From positions 1-64,000 of the forward strand of contig CAJTRI010000014.1 of NCBI GenBank assembly GCA_910578615.1: a stretch of 64,000 nucleotides of DNA, in the 5' to 3' direction. Origin of the DNA: an uncultured Duncaniella sp. (GTDB lineage Bacteria; Bacteroidota; Bacteroidia; Bacteroidales; Muribaculaceae). The translations under genes were made by a program, and so were the position numbers. The notes beneath the pieces are model-generated. The model was not told the origin of the DNA, ran no database searches, and saw nothing but the letters and a program-made list of their open reading frames with translations. Positions within the stretch are counted from its first letter, which is position 1. Every line of letters starts with the position of its first letter. Below, in pieces: positions 32,576 to 42,055 of the stretch.

Positions 32576-32935
32576 GGTCTCGAATTTGCAGGTGAATTCG
32601 TTGCGGATTTCCCATTTTCATTGTTTGGCAAGAAAGCACGAGCCTCCGTAGTGGCTGAGACGTATTGTGAGATTTACTGCCTATCGACAGCTGTTTTGAG
32701 GGAGCGGTTGAAAACTGACCATGAGTTTATGAAAAAGGTTATGATAAGCACCGAGGCTGTGTTTTCCACCTTATACGACAGATATAAGGATCTATATACA
32801 AAAACACCGCAAGAGCGTTACAATGATTTGATCTCCCGACATCCTGACCTTTTTTGTCTTTTCCCTCTTAAAGATATAGCCTCGTTTCTGAATATAACAC
32901 AGACCCATCTTAGCCGTTTGCGAAAAAATATCTGA
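32522..32935 (+). pseudogene. Crp/Fnr-family regulator, N-terminus lost at prophage junction
   Basis: From about VIGLEFAGEFVADFPFSLFGKKARASVVAETYCEIYCLSTAVLRERL the sequence is the second half of a cyclic-nucleotide-binding-type domain; then comes the linker helix and a helix-turn-helix (PQERYNDLISRHPDLFCLFPLKDIASFLNITQTHLSRLRKNI). The first 60 or so residues of the sensor domain are absent, and the upstream codons (LLSFAFLCFVGF) come from the phage end. The simplest reading is that integration split the gene. The remnant may still be translated but lacks most of the sensor. Confidence 0.8.
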
Positions 32936-33020
32936 ACCTAAATCGCTTTTTAAACAAATGTTGAAGCCTGTTGTCTTGACGCGCAGTAATTTCGCGTAAT
33001 AATAACCGATTCCGGCAAAT

Positions 33021-35108
33021 ATGAAACAGGCTATAATAATCATAATCGTATTGCTATGTGCTCTTTGTGCTTTGGCACAGACTGAAATACCTGACAGTAT
33101 AAAGGCACAAGAGCTTAATGAAGTCGTCGTTGAGGCCCGACTGCAAACTACCTCCGCGACAGTGTCGACTTTTATCCCTACCTCCAAACAAAAGAACTCC
33201 TCGCAGACAGGCACCGACCTGCTTAACAGAATGTCCATTCCACAACTTTCTATCGGTATGGGTAATTCGGTGAAGACAGTCTCGGGTAGGCCAGTCGATA
33301 TATTCATTGACTATATCCCTGCAACGGAACAAGATTTAGACGGAATGCGTGTGGTTGATGTCAAGAAAGTGGAATATTATGATTCACCTGATGACCCGCG
33401 TTTCCAGGGCAAGGCCCATGTGATAAATTTTATTATGCAGAAATATGAGTATGGCGGCTATATAAAAACGTTTGCCAGAGAATTTTTCATTGCAAATTCA
33501 GGTGACATTAATCTGTATTCAAAGCTGCAATATAAAAAAATGACATATGATCTTGCTATTGGCGGATATTATAGGAATGGTAGTCACGACTTCAATAATA
33601 CGATAGAAACATATCGACTGCCACAGCCAGACGGTTCGGTTAAACAGTTCGAGCGTTTCTCTACCACTGATGGGGCGAAATCAAGACGGCGTTATTTCTG
33701 GCCCACGTTTAAAGCTCTTTATCAGACAGATAAGATTTTGGTAAGCAACACTATCGGTGCGAATTTCGATAATTATCCGATGGAAAATGCCTTCGGCTCA
33801 GTGGTTTTTTCTCCGGCTGATTTTCCGCAGACTGATTTTATCAGTGAAACGAATCATCGGGAGAATTATGTCACCTATACAGGCTACTGGAATTTTACAT
33901 TGCCTCATGGAAATGTTATAAACTTTAACCCATATTATTCATATTCCAATAGCCGGCAAAACAGTCGTTATGTCGAGGGGGCCACGAAGGAATACTGTAA
34001 TAATGCGACAGATAATTCGCATAAGGCCACCGGCAACCTTCGGTTTCAACACACATTTGGAAAAGGCAGCGATTTGACCGTTTCCGTTTTAGGTATATAC
34101 ACCAACAGTCATACACGATACAATGGTACGACATCGGTTTCAGAAAGACTATCTACCTTGCGTATCGGGCCGGGCGTCTCTTATAACTATACTTCTGAAA
34201 AAATCAATGGTACTATCGGGCTTGGATTTACATATGACCGTTCAAAATTGGGTGATATATCCGAAAAAAACACACAGCCGTGGGCTGATTTTTCGTTGCA
34301 ATACTCTTTCAACAATAAAAATTCCTTAAACGCGAGTTTCCATTATATGACATCCATGCCGTCATTGTCTTATCGAAGTTCTTCAATCATACAGTCCAAC
34401 CCTTTGATGAGTTATACGGGTAATCCTAATCTTACTCCATACAAAGGATATGATTTCGGAGTTAGTTACCAGTGGCTGCCTAATAACAAATTTCAATTCT
34501 CCGTTTTTGGAACGGCCTTTGTAGCAACCAACCGATTTGCTTATGTATATGAGGCTTCATCTACCGGCATACTTCGCACAGTCCGACAGCCTATGGGCGA
34601 TTTCGCGCAAGGATGCTATGGCCTTAATGGCTCAATCAGCCTTCTTGACCGTAATTTGCAAATAAGCGGTCAGGTGGTTCATCTGATTGCTAAAAGCGGA
34701 GAGCCGTTTGATTGGACTAAATCGCACGTTAATTGGTATCTGCAAGCGTTTTATCATCTTGACAAATGGTATTTTGGTGTGCAATATCAATCGGATATCT
34801 CTTCGGCAGACGGTTTTGTCAAAGGCACATGGGTTAATTCCAAGAATGCATATACGGCTATTGCCGGCTGGGGCAATTCTTCTTGGAGCTTTCAAGGACA
34901 GATTGCAAATCCTTTCAGGTGGAATTGGCATTCCGGCTCAACAATCATGAAAAGCAAAAACTATGATTTTGTACAATCCAACCATAACCCCACTAATCAT
35001 TGCTATGTTTATTTGTCCGCTACATATACTTTTGGCTTTGGTAAAAAGATAGAAGTCGGCAACGAAGCGTCTCAACAGTCAGGTGCCGGTAGTGCTATAT
35101 TGAAATAA
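33021..35108 (+). CDS. Outer-membrane beta-barrel protein (TonB-receptor-like)
   Basis: The 695-residue protein has a signal peptide (MKQAIIIIIVLLCALCALAQ) and a small plug-like region (LNEVVVEARLQTTSATVSTFIPTSKQKNSSQTGTDLLNRM...GRPVDIFIDYIPATEQDLDGMRVVDVKKVEYYDSPDDPRF) followed by a long barrel of amphipathic strands, ending YLSATYTFGFGKK. It resembles the outer-membrane beta-barrel family without the N-terminal carboxypeptidase-like domain. The substrate is unknown. It lies 85 nt after the broken Crp-family gene, which may have controlled it. Confidence 0.8.
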   Translation: MKQAIIIIIVLLCALCALAQTEIPDSIKAQELNEVVVEARLQTTSATVSTFIPTSKQKNSSQTGTDLLNRMSIPQLSIGMGNSVKTVSGRPVDIFIDYIPATEQDLDGMRVVDVKKVEYYDSPDDPRFQGKAHVINFIMQKYEYGGYIKTFAREFFIANSGDINLYSKLQYKKMTYDLAIGGYYRNGSHDFNNTIETYRLPQPDGSVKQFERFSTTDGAKSRRRYFWPTFKALYQTDKILVSNTIGANFDNYPMENAFGSVVFSPADFPQTDFISETNHRENYVTYTGYWNFTLPHGNVINFNPYYSYSNSRQNSRYVEGATKEYCNNATDNSHKATGNLRFQHTFGKGSDLTVSVLGIYTNSHTRYNGTTSVSERLSTLRIGPGVSYNYTSEKINGTIGLGFTYDRSKLGDISEKNTQPWADFSLQYSFNNKNSLNASFHYMTSMPSLSYRSSSIIQSNPLMSYTGNPNLTPYKGYDFGVSYQWLPNNKFQFSVFGTAFVATNRFAYVYEASSTGILRTVRQPMGDFAQGCYGLNGSISLLDRNLQISGQVVHLIAKSGEPFDWTKSHVNWYLQAFYHLDKWYFGVQYQSDISSADGFVKGTWVNSKNAYTAIAGWGNSSWSFQGQIANPFRWNWHSGSTIMKSKNYDFVQSNHNPTNHCYVYLSATYTFGFGKKIEVGNEASQQSGAGSAILK

Positions 35109-35303
35109 TAAAATGGCTTACCGAAACTTCGGCTCAGAATTGGAATTATACATAATCAAAACATGTTGGGAAACGTTATTAATTCTCCAATTTTAATATC
35201 GTACATGCTAAATTTGAAGCGCGACCGCTTGGTCTCAGATCCGAATGAAACTAAGTTTCTTACAATCTGGATTTATTTCAAGTAAAATCATTATCTTTAC
35301 AGA

Positions 35304-35732
35304 ATGAAACAGATTGTAAGATGTGATAAAGATGATTATATGGTGCTTTCAGATATATGGGAGCGTTCAGTGCGTGTATCCCATGATTTTCTGACAGAGG
35401 ATGTTATAAAGGAAATCAAGGAGGTGTTGGTGCCGGAGTATTTCCCTAATGTGGACTTATTTGCGGTTACTGATAATGGTGATATTGCCGGGTTTGTGGG
35501 TTTGTCTGACGAGAAGATAGAAATGCTTTTTGTCGATAGTGACAGACGAGGATATGGTTATGGCTCCAAGATGATTGAATTTGCAAAACAACATGGTGTC
35601 ACATTGGTCGATGTAAATGAGCAAAATGCCTCGGCCGTAAAATTTTATGAATCCAAAGGATTCAGAATAATCGGCCGGGATAAGACAGATGAAGCCGGAA
35701 GACCTTATCCGATATTGCATATGTCATTATAA
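35304..35732 (+). CDS. GNAT N-acetyltransferase
   Basis: The 142-residue protein has the GNAT core: YMVLSDIWERSVRVSHDFLTEDVI, DIAGFVGLSDEKIEMLFVDSDRRGYGYGSKMIEFA (motif A, R..G.G) and VDVNEQNASAVKFYESKGFRI (motif B, NA.A..FYE..GF), resembling the YjaB/ElaA-type small-molecule or tRNA-related acetyltransferases. A -7-like TATCTTTA (35292-35299) ends only 4 nt before the ATG, so the message may be nearly leaderless. The substrate cannot be told. Confidence 0.88.
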   Translation: MKQIVRCDKDDYMVLSDIWERSVRVSHDFLTEDVIKEIKEVLVPEYFPNVDLFAVTDNGDIAGFVGLSDEKIEMLFVDSDRRGYGYGSKMIEFAKQHGVTLVDVNEQNASAVKFYESKGFRIIGRDKTDEAGRPYPILHMSL

Positions 35733-35803
35733 AATATGATGATGGTCGACAATACGGTCAATAAGTCAATCTTAAAATGGTATTGAAAAATAGAAAAAGA
35801 AAA

Positions 35804-36835
35804 ATGAAAGCATTGACATATATAAAACATGGTCACTTCGAACTGGTTGAAAAACCTATGCCGGAGATTATTGAGCCTCATGACGCGATTGTGAGAGTAA
35901 CACTTTCGAGTATCTGTTCCTCAGATCTGCATATCAAGCATGGCTATGTGCCGCAAGCTAAGGTAGGTGTTACTGTTGGCCATGAGATGGTAGGTATTGT
36001 AGAGTCCGTTGGTAGTACTGTAAAAAATATAAAGCCAGGTGATAGGGTAGGGGTGAACGTGGAAACGTTCTGTGGCGATTGTTTTTTCTGTAAAAATGGA
36101 TGGGTAAATAATTGTGAAAAAGGTGGATGGATGTTAGGTTGCCGTATTGATGGAGGCCAGGCTGAATATGTCCGTGTTCCTTATGCAGACAATGGACTGA
36201 CGATTATTCCCGATGGTGTAAGTGACGAGCAAGCCTTGTTTGTAGGGGATATCCTTGCGACAGGCTATTGGGCTGCAAAGATTTCAGAAATCACCGAAGA
36301 CGATACGGTTCTTATAATCGGTGCCGGCCCGACAGGATTATGCGTTCTGGAATGTGTCAGGCTTTACAAACCGAGGCATATCATCGTGTGTGAGACTGAC
36401 GATGCGCGTAGAGGGTTTGTGGAAGGGCATTATCCTGATGTGCATCTTACCGGGCCGGATGGATGTAGAGATATGGTTGACGCACTGACAGGCTCCCGTG
36501 GTGCGGACAGGGTGATTGAAGTCGCAGGAACTGAGAAAAGTTTCGAGATGGCATGGCGGTGTGCAAGGCCTAATGCGATAGTCTCTATTGTGGCGTTATA
36601 CAACGAACCTCAAATCCTGCCTTTACCTCAGATGTATGGCAATAATCTTATATTCAAGACCGGCGGGGTAGATGCCTGTGACTGCGATGAGATTATGCGT
36701 CTTATTGCCGAAGGACGGATCAACATGACGCACCTCATCACCCATCACTATCCGTTTAGCCGGATAAAGGATGCATACCATGTTTTTGAGAATAGACATG
36801 ATAATGTGATTAAAACAGCTGTTTATCCCGATTGA
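35804..36835 (+). CDS. Zinc-dependent medium-chain alcohol dehydrogenase
   Basis: The 343-residue protein is of the zinc MDR type: SICSSDLHIKHG with GHEMVG for the catalytic zinc, the four-Cys lobe CGDCFFCKNGWVNNC for the structural zinc, and Rossmann VLIIGAGPTGLCVLE. ATG 35804 (MKALTYIKHGHFELVEKPMP) gives the family start. Probable NAD(P)-dependent oxidation of an alcohol or polyol; substrate unknown. A strong terminator follows at 36856-36891. Confidence 0.9.
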   Translation: MKALTYIKHGHFELVEKPMPEIIEPHDAIVRVTLSSICSSDLHIKHGYVPQAKVGVTVGHEMVGIVESVGSTVKNIKPGDRVGVNVETFCGDCFFCKNGWVNNCEKGGWMLGCRIDGGQAEYVRVPYADNGLTIIPDGVSDEQALFVGDILATGYWAAKISEITEDDTVLIIGAGPTGLCVLECVRLYKPRHIIVCETDDARRGFVEGHYPDVHLTGPDGCRDMVDALTGSRGADRVIEVAGTEKSFEMAWRCARPNAIVSIVALYNEPQILPLPQMYGNNLIFKTGGVDACDCDEIMRLIAEGRINMTHLITHHYPFSRIKDAYHVFENRHDNVIKTAVYPD

Positions 36836-36855
36836 GGGAAGTAATAAAAGGTTGC

Positions 36856-36891
36856 TTCGGCCCGGAGTTGGAAACCATACGCCGGGCCGAA
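36856..36891. terminator. Bidirectional terminator
   Basis: TTCGGCCCGG (36856-36865) pairs with CCGGGCCGAA (36882-36891) around a 16-nt loop, between the convergent dehydrogenase and PepSY genes. Confidence 0.8.
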
Positions 36892-36898
36892 TGTGTAT

Positions 36899-38002
36899 TT
36901 AATGATGTGTCTTTCGTCTATGTATATGGCAAATCCATATATAATATCCTGTCAGAGGGAGACTTGCCCCGAATATTGCCCCAAGAAACCACAATATACG
37001 GGTGCCTATGCCTCCGAAAGTGCCGGTATGGACTGAATATATCCACCCTCGGAGTCTGTCTGCCGGCGCGAAGTCGGCATATTTTGTCATGGCAGTGATT
37101 TCACCTGAATAATTTGAGAATTTATAGCGGTCAGAAGCTCTTCCGTTCCCTTTGTCACCAAGTGAGACACTTGCTGTCTCAGGGCCAATGGTTATCCGGG
37201 TTGCAGTAGGATTTTGCGCTTTCAGATTATCATATATTTGCTGCCAATAATAGAAATCCGAGTGTCTTGATGTCTTTTGGCTTTTTTCAGCAGATGAGCG
37301 GTTTTGTGGAGAATACTCTACTCCGCATACGGCATAGAACACTTTGCGATACCATTCGAAAGACCACGTGAGTCCGGTGAGGGACATCGCCATTAAAAGA
37401 AGCATTACGTATATCCCGCCTGCCACATGCAGGCTCTTCCAAAATCCGCACCATCCATTTTTGACGGATATTGAGAGACTGTGTCTCAAATTCTTGCATA
37501 CTCTGGGCCACCATATCACCATGCCGGTAATTAATGTGATAACGAATACCAAGGTAGATATACCTACAAGTATTTTCCCGAATTTTACACCGCCACTATG
37601 AGGGTTTGTACTGTCAAGAAGCCAGCGGTGAAGTCTGAACATAGTTGAGAAGAAAGCGATTCTCTCATATTTCCCGGTAATCCTGCCGGAATACTGGTCT
37701 ATAAAAATAGACGCTCGACGTGGTTTTGACAGGTTTACCTGATAAGTCCGATCTTTGTCATTGAATACAGTCACACCTGTTATTGAAACCGAATCTGGCA
37801 ACATCGCTTCTACGGTTTCCATAAGTTCCTCCATCGGCATAGGGTTAGCTTGTGATGAAGAGACGTGATATACGTCGCTTCGGAGTATTCGCGTTATATC
37901 CGGCTCAAAGACAAGCATTGCACCTGAGAAGCATATGAGTGTGATTATCAATCCAAACGGAACTGAAAGCCAAAGATGTATCTTTCGGAACAACTTCATC
38001 AT
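36899..38002 (-). CDS. xusC: PepSY-domain inner-membrane protein, XusC-like
   Basis: The 367-residue protein is a PepSY-associated membrane protein: KLFRKIHLWLSVPFGLIITLICFSGAMLVFEPDI (first helix with the H-x-x-x pattern), a periplasmic PepSY part, RLHRWLLD, LVFVITLITGMVIWWPR, GFWKSLHVAGGIYVMLLLMAMSLTGLTWSF and LWFLGAIFGASLPLTGYYIW. Four membrane segments with conserved His suggest haem or reductase function. Gene order with a DUF4374 lipoprotein and TonB receptor matches the XusABC xenosiderophore system of Bacteroides, in which XusC is the inner-membrane component. Symbol by synteny and family. Confidence 0.8.
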   Translation of the reverse strand: MMKLFRKIHLWLSVPFGLIITLICFSGAMLVFEPDITRILRSDVYHVSSSQANPMPMEELMETVEAMLPDSVSITGVTVFNDKDRTYQVNLSKPRRASIFIDQYSGRITGKYERIAFFSTMFRLHRWLLDSTNPHSGGVKFGKILVGISTLVFVITLITGMVIWWPRVCKNLRHSLSISVKNGWCGFWKSLHVAGGIYVMLLLMAMSLTGLTWSFEWYRKVFYAVCGVEYSPQNRSSAEKSQKTSRHSDFYYWQQIYDNLKAQNPTATRITIGPETASVSLGDKGNGRASDRYKFSNYSGEITAMTKYADFAPADRLRGWIYSVHTGTFGGIGTRILWFLGAIFGASLPLTGYYIWICHIHRRKTHH

Positions 38003-38006
38003 GCGT

Positions 38007-39407
38007 TCAATTTAAAGGTTTCATATAACCGAAGCCCGTTATATCGGTAGCCTCTATCGACAATCCTTTGACGGCTTGTGCGGTTGCCGTGTTTATATTG
38101 TATATTGACGGAACCCCGTCCGTCACATTTATAGAAATGTAGACGCTGCCATTATGTGTATAAATTGTTTTACCTATTGATGATATATTGGATGGAAGTC
38201 CGTTGACAAAAGTCAGTTTTTTCGCATCAGCATCGAATATGGCAAGATCAGTAGCTGTAAATCCAACTTCTGATAACGGACGGTCATACATGAGCATGAG
38301 GAAACGGTTGCCTCCCGCAGGCCAACAGCGCATGAATGATCTGCCACCTGACAGTGCTTCGATGTCGCAGTAATAGGAATCAAACTGCTCCTCACCAGCC
38401 GGGATGCGGCATACACCGGCTGCTAATTTAGTCCGCTGTTTTGGATCTGTCATTGTCTTGGCGTATGATGGAGAGAATACGTATATATCACCGTTATCTG
38501 TCATCCAGACAGTCTGATAGTATTGCGATTTGAAGCGCCCGCAGGGATAACTTATTTTGTCAGTCTTGGCAAATTTAGGGCTGGTGAGATTTTCATCTTT
38601 GAAGATGGCTACCCAGCACTCATCGGGATATTGAGTCCACTGTAACTCTCCTTTCTTATAACTGCTACTGTTGCTCCCTCCGTCTGCCGTCTTCACAAGA
38701 TGTTCGTATCCCGGACGAATCCATCTACCGTTGTCAAAGGCTGCTCCGTATTGGCTAAGCCCCATCGGAATAACACCACAGAAAATATTAGAACCTCGTT
38801 CTTGAACACCTGCAAGAGTGACATACTCTCCATTTCCGAGATAATTCTCCACAGAGTATGTCCCGAAGAATGTGTCATTCTGTCTTGATGTTTCTTCCTT
38901 CACATCAAGATGGGTTATCAGCAATGTCTTTGGAAGATAGCCGTTCTTATCCGCTTGTGAAGAAAGTCCGTTTCCTGTCGAAGTCGAGATTATCTGGTGT
39001 TCATATATACCATAGGATGTGAAACGGTTGATTTTGTATTCCATGTCTCTGGCTGATATATTTCCATCATCTCCGAGAACATAACTTCGTGTAGTTCCTG
39101 CATTACCTTGGTTGTAGGTAAGGGCATATAGATAATTGTCAGGATGAAATACCCATTGGCTCGCTCCGTCATTGAGTAGACCGTTGTTGTTTCCGAGTGA
39201 GATATGCCCCTTGTCGAGCGACTCTGCCGTCAACAAGAGGTTGGTGGTGCCTTTTGAATCAGTCACAGTGGCTGCAATTACAAACTTGCCGGCCGTAACA
39301 TCGGTTTTGTCTTCATTGCTCGGTTCTTCGTTTTCGGAGCATCCAGACATAGCTATGGCTGGAAATGCGAACGCGGTAATAGCGCGTAAGAAAAGATGAT
39401 TATTCAT
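38007..39407 (-). CDS. xusB: DUF4374 surface lipoprotein, XusB-like
   Basis: The 466-residue protein starts MNNHLFLRAITAFAFPAIAMSGCSENEEPSNEDK, a lipoprotein signal with Cys about residue 22 and an acidic stretch as in surface-exported Bacteroidetes lipoproteins. The rest has the DUF4374 beta-propeller pattern (FVIAATVTDSKGTTNLLLTAESLDKGHISL; LYALTYNQGNAGTTRSYVL; LTFVNGLPSNISSIGKTIYTHNGSVYISI). XusB in Bacteroides binds ferric enterobactin at the surface (family knowledge). It starts 23 nt after the receptor gene. ATG 39407 gives the better signal than the upstream one at 39440. Confidence 0.82.
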   Translation of the reverse strand: MNNHLFLRAITAFAFPAIAMSGCSENEEPSNEDKTDVTAGKFVIAATVTDSKGTTNLLLTAESLDKGHISLGNNNGLLNDGASQWVFHPDNYLYALTYNQGNAGTTRSYVLGDDGNISARDMEYKINRFTSYGIYEHQIISTSTGNGLSSQADKNGYLPKTLLITHLDVKEETSRQNDTFFGTYSVENYLGNGEYVTLAGVQERGSNIFCGVIPMGLSQYGAAFDNGRWIRPGYEHLVKTADGGSNSSSYKKGELQWTQYPDECWVAIFKDENLTSPKFAKTDKISYPCGRFKSQYYQTVWMTDNGDIYVFSPSYAKTMTDPKQRTKLAAGVCRIPAGEEQFDSYYCDIEALSGGRSFMRCWPAGGNRFLMLMYDRPLSEVGFTATDLAIFDADAKKLTFVNGLPSNISSIGKTIYTHNGSVYISINVTDGVPSIYNINTATAQAVKGLSIEATDITGFGYMKPLN

Positions 39408-39429
39408 TTTATTATATGGTTTATTATAT

Positions 39430-41796
39430 TTAGTTTCCAAAATATACTCTTACCTTTCCATAGAAGGCTTGTCCCGCTTTTTGAAGGCTGAAATTGTCAT
39501 AGAGTTTTGCATCGGTAATATTGCGGCATTCAAAAGAAATGTTGTATCTTCCTTTTTTTATGCCATAGCTTATAGTTATGTTGTGGGCAAATTGATCAGG
39601 TACCATGTAATCATCGCTATTGCTACCTAAATTTGAGGCATAGTAGTAGAAACTGTGGGTGTATTGATTGTCGTATGTCAGGATAAGGGTGTTGTCTTTA
39701 TTTCCAAATTTTGGCCAGCAGAGGCTTATGTCCGAATCTGCGAACATATATGGAAGATTTGGTATACGTTCTCTGTATGAGATATTTCCAGCCGAGCTAT
39801 TTATCGCGGTACGCATATTGTCACGAATATTCATCTGAGTAAAATTTCCTCCGATACTTAGCCATTCAGAAAAATTATATCTTGCCGATATACTAATTCC
39901 ATCAGTTCTGACTTTTCCATAGTTAACAAATGAGGCTGCAAATTTTCCTCCACTCAGCGACATGATATTGCGCTGTATATAATCGCGTGTGTCACGGTAG
40001 ATGAAACCGGCCTCTAAGTATATGTCGTTATTCCCGAATGTGGCGTTATAGCTCAGGTTAAGATTTATATTATGACTGGATTCCGGCTTTAAGGAGATAT
40101 CTCCTATTTCCAAGTCCTCGTTGCCGAACATCTCCTCAATTGTCGGCATACGCAATGCCTTTTCATAGGAAGCCTTCAATTGAAATCCCAAAGGCATAAA
40201 CAGTGTGCCGGCGCACCCGTAGCCCCAATAATCTTCCGATCGCGAGACGCACGTATACTCATCTTGCGCCGAAGATGTCGCCATAGGGCCTGAGACATAT
40301 TGATGATATTGTTTACCGAAAATAGAGAAATTCATTTTGCGGTTCGGTGTATAACGATATGAAATCCCGAAGATGTTTTTTCTTGTGTTTTTTGAAATCT
40401 CGTCTTTTGACGGAGGAGTTATGAGCAAGTTCTCGTTTGATCGGTTGAATGAATTAAAAACGACATTTATGGTAAATAAATGATTATGTCCGAGTCGATA
40501 GTTTGATGTGAAATTAGCGGCCCAACTATTGTTGGAAGATCTGGAATTCTGGTATGATTGTTCTCCGGGTGAATTCAACATGGCAGTCTCGCCCTTCCAG
40601 TTATATTTTACAGAGGCCGTGTCGACATTTATTGTCATGTTTTTATTATAACTTCCATTAAACGACACATCCAGTCCATGAACAAACAGGTTTCGTTTAT
40701 GATATTCGACAGAAGGTATAATATTATATCCATGACGGTGTTTCTGACCATATACGATTTCTTGGCGTACTCCGGTCTGAATCTCTTGATACATATGTGA
40801 ATATGTGATTCCTGCCAGTAGTCTGTCCGCCCATGGCTTGTCTATAAACCCAGTCTTGGCTACAATGGCCTCATTGTGGTAGGTATCATTGAAACGACGT
40901 ACATGAGCTTTCTTATTGCGGTTTATGGCGCCGCTTGTAAAATCTTCGACAGGAGCGTCAACCCAGTAGTCATTATCCGAGTAATTTTGGAAAATATTTA
41001 TTTCATATTTAATGCCGTTTGGCAATGTCTGTCCGAGATTTATGTAGGACTTATGTGTATTGAACGAACCATAGGAATAAGATGCGTCTACAAACCATTT
41101 CCGTCTGCGTTTTGGTGTGACGATATTTATTATTCCTCCTATTGCATCTGAACCGAACCCTACCGGGACAACTCCACGATATATTTCTATACGTTCTGCA
41201 AAATTGACTGGAATATTGTTTAACCCAAAAGATGAGCCAATCCCTTCCTGTGGCACGCCGTCAATAAAAACCTTAATATGTTTTCCGCTGAATCCGTCCA
41301 TAGTTACAGTCATATCGGATCCCAGCCCCCCGCTTTCCCTTATTTTCATCCCGGGTGTTTTTGAAATTGCATCACCAAGTGTCTTTGTCGTGTTTGCCAT
41401 TTTCTGCGCATTGACTGACACGGCATTATATGCCGAATTTTTGACTTTTTCGACCTTATTTCCCAGCACTACTATTTCGGTCAGTCTGGTGACAGATTTC
41501 AATTCCACGTTAAATCTAAGTTCGTCTCCTTCGTTTATTTCAGCCGTGGCTTCCTGTTTGTCAAAGCCCACAGACGAACAGACGACTATGTATTTCCCGG
41601 CAGGTACTTTCAGATGGTATATACCGTTTTCGTTTGTGTTACAAGAGTACTGTGTGCCTTTCAAAAATACGGAAGCAAAGTCGATGGCCTCTCCGTCCTC
41701 AGACGTCACTTTTCCTGATATCATACCGTCATTTCCATGTGCATGAAGCCCGCTGATGAAGGTGGCGATTGTCAATATTAATAGTCTTATTCTCAT
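39430..41796 (-). CDS. xusA: TonB-dependent receptor, XusA-like
   Basis: The 788-residue protein has a signal peptide (to about HAHG), a CarboxypepD_reg-like domain (GMISGKVTSEDGEAIDFASVFLKGTQYSCNTNENGIYHLKVPAGKYIVVCSSVGF), a TonB plug (GDAISKTPGMKIRESGGLGSDMTVTMDGFSGKHIKVFIDGVPQEGIG...INVNFAERIEIYRGVVPVGFGSDAIGGIINIVT) and a barrel with a final aromatic strand. It is the first gene of the three-gene Xus-like operon and should import a ferric siderophore across the outer membrane. A consensus promoter lies just upstream (41819-41849). Confidence 0.88.
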   Translation of the reverse strand: MRIRLLILTIATFISGLHAHGNDGMISGKVTSEDGEAIDFASVFLKGTQYSCNTNENGIYHLKVPAGKYIVVCSSVGFDKQEATAEINEGDELRFNVELKSVTRLTEIVVLGNKVEKVKNSAYNAVSVNAQKMANTTKTLGDAISKTPGMKIRESGGLGSDMTVTMDGFSGKHIKVFIDGVPQEGIGSSFGLNNIPVNFAERIEIYRGVVPVGFGSDAIGGIINIVTPKRRRKWFVDASYSYGSFNTHKSYINLGQTLPNGIKYEINIFQNYSDNDYWVDAPVEDFTSGAINRNKKAHVRRFNDTYHNEAIVAKTGFIDKPWADRLLAGITYSHMYQEIQTGVRQEIVYGQKHRHGYNIIPSVEYHKRNLFVHGLDVSFNGSYNKNMTINVDTASVKYNWKGETAMLNSPGEQSYQNSRSSNNSWAANFTSNYRLGHNHLFTINVVFNSFNRSNENLLITPPSKDEISKNTRKNIFGISYRYTPNRKMNFSIFGKQYHQYVSGPMATSSAQDEYTCVSRSEDYWGYGCAGTLFMPLGFQLKASYEKALRMPTIEEMFGNEDLEIGDISLKPESSHNINLNLSYNATFGNNDIYLEAGFIYRDTRDYIQRNIMSLSGGKFAASFVNYGKVRTDGISISARYNFSEWLSIGGNFTQMNIRDNMRTAINSSAGNISYRERIPNLPYMFADSDISLCWPKFGNKDNTLILTYDNQYTHSFYYYASNLGSNSDDYMVPDQFAHNITISYGIKKGRYNISFECRNITDAKLYDNFSLQKAGQAFYGKVRVYFGN

Positions 41797-41818
41797 TTTG
41801 ATCCTTGGATTTTGAGTG

Positions 41819-41849
41819 CAAAATTACAGCCTTTTTTAAGTGGATGAAA
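41819..41849 (-). promoter_or_regulatory. xusA operon promoter
   Basis: On the minus strand TTTC (41846-41849), 19 bp and TAATTTTG (41819-41826) form a near-consensus promoter. The start site falls about 17 nt before the receptor ATG. Confidence 0.7.
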
Positions 41850-41997
41850 TACCTATATTTTGGAGAAATCAAAGTGGCTGTTTCCAAAAAATATCATCGA
41901 TTGGATTCTCAAATACCTAAAAATAGTAGTTTTAATAACTATAAAGTCCATCAAGACTTAGACATTGGAGTGATTAAAATTCACTATTTTTGGGTAT
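41850..41997. promoter_or_regulatory. Repeats in the divergent xusA/regulator gap
   Basis: ATACCTAAAAATAGT (41913-41927) and ACTATTTTTGGGTAT (41983-41997) are inverted copies with one mismatch; ATACCTA also occurs at 41850-41856, next to the xusA -33 box. They are candidate binding sites for the adjacent hemerythrin-LuxR regulator or another iron-responsive protein. Confidence 0.5.
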
Positions 41998-42019
41998 GGT
42001 GTAATCGGGCTTTCGTCCG

Positions 42020-42027
42020 TACCTTTG
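42020..42027 (+). promoter_or_regulatory. -7 box of the hemerythrin-LuxR gene
   Basis: TACCTTTG (42020-42027) fits TAnnTTTG and lies 28 nt before the ATG. No good TTTG is seen at the expected -33 position, so the promoter may need an activator. Confidence 0.55.
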
Positions 42028-42055
42028 CAGAGTTATATTTTACCAAGTTAAGAAA

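Noticed and set aside
36832..37098. 88-codon plus-strand frame after the alcohol dehydrogenase
   Set aside because: It runs through a clear terminator hairpin and into the C-terminal end of the PepSY gene on the other strand.
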